Below, piece after piece: positions 61,903 to 64,000 of a stretch of DNA of 64,000 nt. Made by a program: the position numbers and the translations under genes. Source of the DNA: Gudongella sp. (GTDB lineage: Bacteria > Bacillota > Clostridia > Tissierellales > Tissierellaceae). Within the stretch, counting starts at the first letter, position 1. Each line of letters begins with the position of its first letter. The stretch covers positions 1 to 64,000 of the forward strand of contig JANKMX010000005.1 of NCBI GenBank assembly GCA_024649995.1, read 5' to 3'. The notes under the pieces were generated by a model, which was not told the DNA's origin, did no database searches, and was given only the letters and a program-made list of their open reading frames with translations.

Positions 61903-61920
61903 GAAGGTTGGGGAAAGTGA

Positions 61921-63063
61921 ATGATTAACGAGTTCATAAAAGCATCGTCATTGATATTCATGGCTGAAATGGGAGACAAGACCCAGATAATTGCCATGAC
62001 ATTTGCTACTCAGTACATGGTTGGCCATGTGCTATCAGGAGTTGCCCTGGGGGTTTTGGCCAATCATGGCATAGCAATCATTCTTGGTGCTTTAATAGGA
62101 TATATGATAACTGGAGATGTGGTCAACCTCATAGCTGGTGCCTTGTTTATATTCTTTGGTTGGAATGCATTAAGGATTGAGGAGTCAGGTGAAGTTGCAA
62201 GCAAGGTGAGGCTTCATCCCATATGGGCAGTGGCTTTGGCATTTTTTGTCGGTGAGCTTGGAGACAAAACACAGCTAACAGCTATGGCACTATCTGCAGA
62301 ATCAGAAATTCCTGCCATTGTCCTGGCAGGAACAACCGCTGGAATGGTAGCTACAAGTGGACTGGGAATATTTGTTGGATCCCGGATTGGTGGAAAAATA
62401 CCTGAAATTGGACTTAAAATAGCCTCTTCAATTGTGTTTTTGGGATTTGGAATGACAAAGCTTTTTGATGCCATAAACTACTATCTTGAAAGCTCCATGG
62501 CAATACTTGCAATATTTTCAATCATTGTCATAGTCGAAGTCATGCTAATACGAAAGGCTGTCGCAACAGGCAGAGAAAAACCAGAGAAGCTTGGAGTTAA
62601 GAAAGCAGCAGAGAAATTGCATCAGATGACCATAAGGATAAACGAAGAGCTAGACAGTGTTTGCCTGGGTGAGGAGAGCTGTGGTACATGTGCAGGTGCT
62701 GGCTGTCTTCTTGGATACATAAGGATCATTCTTAGCAACGCCAGAAGGGATAGGGACTATTTTGTGGAATCAGACATTCATTTGGAGGAGCTGTTAATAA
62801 GAGACTACGAAAAGGACAGGATAGAGGATGCACTGCTTTTGACTCTGCAGGAGCTTGAAGACTATGGATGGACTGATGAGCCGGAATTCATCATGACCAA
62901 GGTCAGGGAGTCCTTGGAGATTCTTGTATTTGAAAGAAGGATATGGAACACAAAGTCATTGGAGGCATATGCTAAGGAAGTATTAGGCATTGATTATCCT
63001 TTGGGCAAAAGACTTATGCACATACTGCAAAGGGAGGCTGCAAATGAAAAGAAAGACAATTAA
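61921..63063 (+). CDS. GDT1/TMEM165 (UPF0016)-family cation exporter with an extra C-terminal part
   Basis: The 380-residue protein has two copies of the E-x-G-D-K-T motif (E16-M-G-D-K-T21 and E112-L-G-D-K-T117) in membrane repeats (about 1-205). These are the marks of GDT1/MneA-type Mn2+/Ca2+ transporters. The remaining about 175 residues form a soluble, unassigned region with C248-x5-C254-x2-C257-x4-C262, which could bind a metal or Fe-S cluster. Usual family members end near 190-220 residues. It overlaps the next gene by 20 bases. Confidence 0.85.
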   Translation: MINEFIKASSLIFMAEMGDKTQIIAMTFATQYMVGHVLSGVALGVLANHGIAIILGALIGYMITGDVVNLIAGALFIFFGWNALRIEESGEVASKVRLHPIWAVALAFFVGELGDKTQLTAMALSAESEIPAIVLAGTTAGMVATSGLGIFVGSRIGGKIPEIGLKIASSIVFLGFGMTKLFDAINYYLESSMAILAIFSIIVIVEVMLIRKAVATGREKPEKLGVKKAAEKLHQMTIRINEELDSVCLGEESCGTCAGAGCLLGYIRIILSNARRDRDYFVESDIHLEELLIRDYEKDRIEDALLLTLQELEDYGWTDEPEFIMTKVRESLEILVFERRIWNTKSLEAYAKEVLGIDYPLGKRLMHILQREAANEKKDN

Positions 63064-63697
63064 GGTTATGTTGGCGGATGCTCAATTACTGTGCCTTCAT
63101 GGGTTAAAGCATATTCTGGATGCTCAGGATTTTATCAAGGTTGTGGCAAGTGCCAGCAATCAACTGGAGATTCTTGATAGAGGATTGGCTACAGACCCTG
63201 ACATATTGATTATGGACCCCCAGCAAAAAGACAATGATGGATTCGAAACCATAAGGCTCTTGAAGGAAAGAGGATTTAAAGGCAAGATAATATTACTTCT
63301 TGAAAACATATGCAATGAAAGATACATGGAAGCTTCGAAAATAAATATTGAAGGGTATGTCCTTAAGACTGCCTCCCCTGAAAAGCTTATGTACTCCATA
63401 AAGGAGGTAAACAGGGGAATGCAGTATGTAGACGAAGAGGTGAAAAAAGAGCTTCAGTACTCAGATGAGTGTTTGAAAATATCCAGGATTGAGAATGAAA
63501 AGGTTGACTCTCTATCCCAAAGGGAATATGACATACTTAAGCTGGTTGCATCCGGCCTAAGCAACAAGTCCATTGCAGAGCAGCTTTTCATAAGTGAGAA
63601 AACCGTGAAGAATCATCTTACTCAGATTTTCAGAAAGCTTGAGGTCAGTGACAGGGTACAGGCTACATTGTTTGCGATTCGTTCAGGGATAAGATAG
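63044..63697 (+). CDS. NarL/LuxR-type response regulator
   Basis: The 217-residue protein has a receiver domain with D58 as phospho-acceptor (I-M-D-P) and a C-terminal LuxR helix-turn-helix (L-S-Q-R-E-Y-D-I-L-K-L-V-A-S-G-L-S-N-K-S). The acidic pair near the N-terminus is D12-A13 rather than the usual D-D, so phosphorylation may be altered. ATG 63044 (RBS GGGAGG) overlaps the GDT1-family gene by 20 bases. No cognate kinase gene is adjacent. Confidence 0.9.
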   Translation: MKRKTIKVMLADAQLLCLHGLKHILDAQDFIKVVASASNQLEILDRGLATDPDILIMDPQQKDNDGFETIRLLKERGFKGKIILLLENICNERYMEASKINIEGYVLKTASPEKLMYSIKEVNRGMQYVDEEVKKELQYSDECLKISRIENEKVDSLSQREYDILKLVASGLSNKSIAEQLFISEKTVKNHLTQIFRKLEVSDRVQATLFAIRSGIR

Positions 63698-63712
63698 GTG
63701 CATGCAAGACAG

Positions 63713-64000
63713 CTATACTATAGAAGAATACGTTAGTGCAAATTCCTTGAAGGCTTCTCCCAACGGAGAAAGCTTTCTTTTTTTATGGAAGACAAGATAG
63801 AATTTTCTATCCAGATCAAGCTGGTCAATTCTAAAAACATTTCCATGGACCAGCTTCTTGCCCGTTTGGTCAAACACATCCTTATATGAAAGAAATGATG
63901 ATCCCGTACCCAGAGATATCATCTTCTTGATTGTTTCCGTATCTGCAACAATTGCAGATACCCTTAGCTGATCGAGACGTATTCCCTTATGCTGTAGTGC
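63713..64000 (-). CDS. LysR-family regulator, C-terminal part (cut by window edge)
   Basis: The frame is open from base 64000 down to the stop at 63713, giving about 95 residues of a LysR effector-binding domain: A-D-T-E-T-I-K-K-M-I-S-L-G-T-G-S-S-F-L-S-Y, later F-Y-L-V-F-H-K-K-R-K-L-S-P and F-K-E-F. The DNA-binding N-terminus lies beyond the window. The apparent ATG at 63922 is internal. It converges with the LuxR-type gene. Confidence 0.8.
   Translation of the reverse strand, partial: ALQHKGIRLDQLRVSAIVADTETIKKMISLGTGSSFLSYKDVFDQTGKKLVHGNVFRIDQLDLDRKFYLVFHKKRKLSPLGEAFKEFALTYSSIV

Noticed and set aside
61784-61920. yybP-ykoY manganese riboswitch before the GDT1-type gene
   Set aside because: The gene family made this worth testing, but the conserved riboswitch segments are absent; only a simple hairpin and an inverted repeat are seen.
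1-64000. CRISPR arrays, tRNA or rRNA genes, prophage
   Set aside because: No regularly spaced repeats, tRNA-like cloverleaf, rRNA core sequence or phage gene set was recognised by eye.

Overview
The window looks like chromosomal DNA of an anaerobic, low-to-moderate-GC Gram-positive bacterium of the Clostridia/Tissierellia type. The evidence is the set of gene families: DUF1292, TIGR01212 radical SAM, AddAB, LrgAB, GlpP, the YheIH/BmrCD-type exporter pair, YtxH/DUF948, a clostridial-type 6S RNA and an FHA-FtsW-PBP trio. Strong GGAGG ribosome sites with many GTG/TTG starts and the many TGnTATAAT extended -10 promoters fit too. No rRNA, tRNA or CRISPR was seen. Species cannot be fixed from the sequence alone.

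Layout. 1-283 is the tail of an IS110-type transposase. 0.5-3.4 kb holds methylglyoxal synthase, a cold-shock gene with a long leader, a cytoplasmic parvulin and a divergent old-yellow-enzyme gene (namA). 3.5-7.4 kb is the most striking metabolic locus: five genes in the order nqrB-C-D-E-F, encoding a sodium-pump-like redox complex without NqrA and without RnfB or RnfC. 7.5-18.4 kb holds an alarmone-synthetase-like protein, a ferritin-like protein, and a six-gene run (lrgA, lrgB, msrA, free-Met-R-sulfoxide reductase, an orphan DNA methyltransferase, pepD). DUF1292, HAD, radical SAM, a small P-loop protein, an RsuA-family enzyme and an unknown conserved protein follow.

18.5-31 kb has a membrane-anchored MltG-like LysM-type protein on the minus strand and a long plus-strand operon: RluA-family synthase, TGS-domain nucleoside kinase, lipoprotein NagZ, ROK kinase, addB, addA, alpha/beta hydrolase. 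31-39 kb has an MFS transporter, an ABC exporter, and an operon of secreted polysaccharide deacetylase, response regulator, histidine kinase, lipoprotein and small membrane protein. That operon is headed by four TGTAA-type repeats at exact 11-bp spacing, which suggests WalR/PhoP-type autoregulation of a cell-envelope system. 39-44 kb has glpP, a GIY-YIG protein, recX and a PspC protein on the minus strand, then FHA, FtsW/RodA and PBP genes on the plus strand.

44-51 kb holds nadK, another RluA-family enzyme, the 6S RNA gene with its own promoter and terminator, a PHP phosphatase and a heterodimeric ABC exporter. 51-59 kb has YtxH and DUF948 proteins, a lipid/diacylglycerol kinase, a MarR regulator and a giant 1761-residue signalling protein (kinase-like, P-loop, TPR, GAF, GGDEF, GAF) whose kinase-like and NTPase-like parts look catalytically degenerate while the GGDEF domain and its I-site look intact. 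59-64 kb has a LacI regulator, a promoter-terminator leader unit before hutH, a GDT1-family cation exporter with an extra Cys-containing C-terminal part, an overlapping LuxR-type regulator and the end of a LysR gene.

The best candidates for a poorly described system are the NqrA-less Nqr complex, the pseudokinase-GGDEF giant protein and the repeat-controlled envelope operon.
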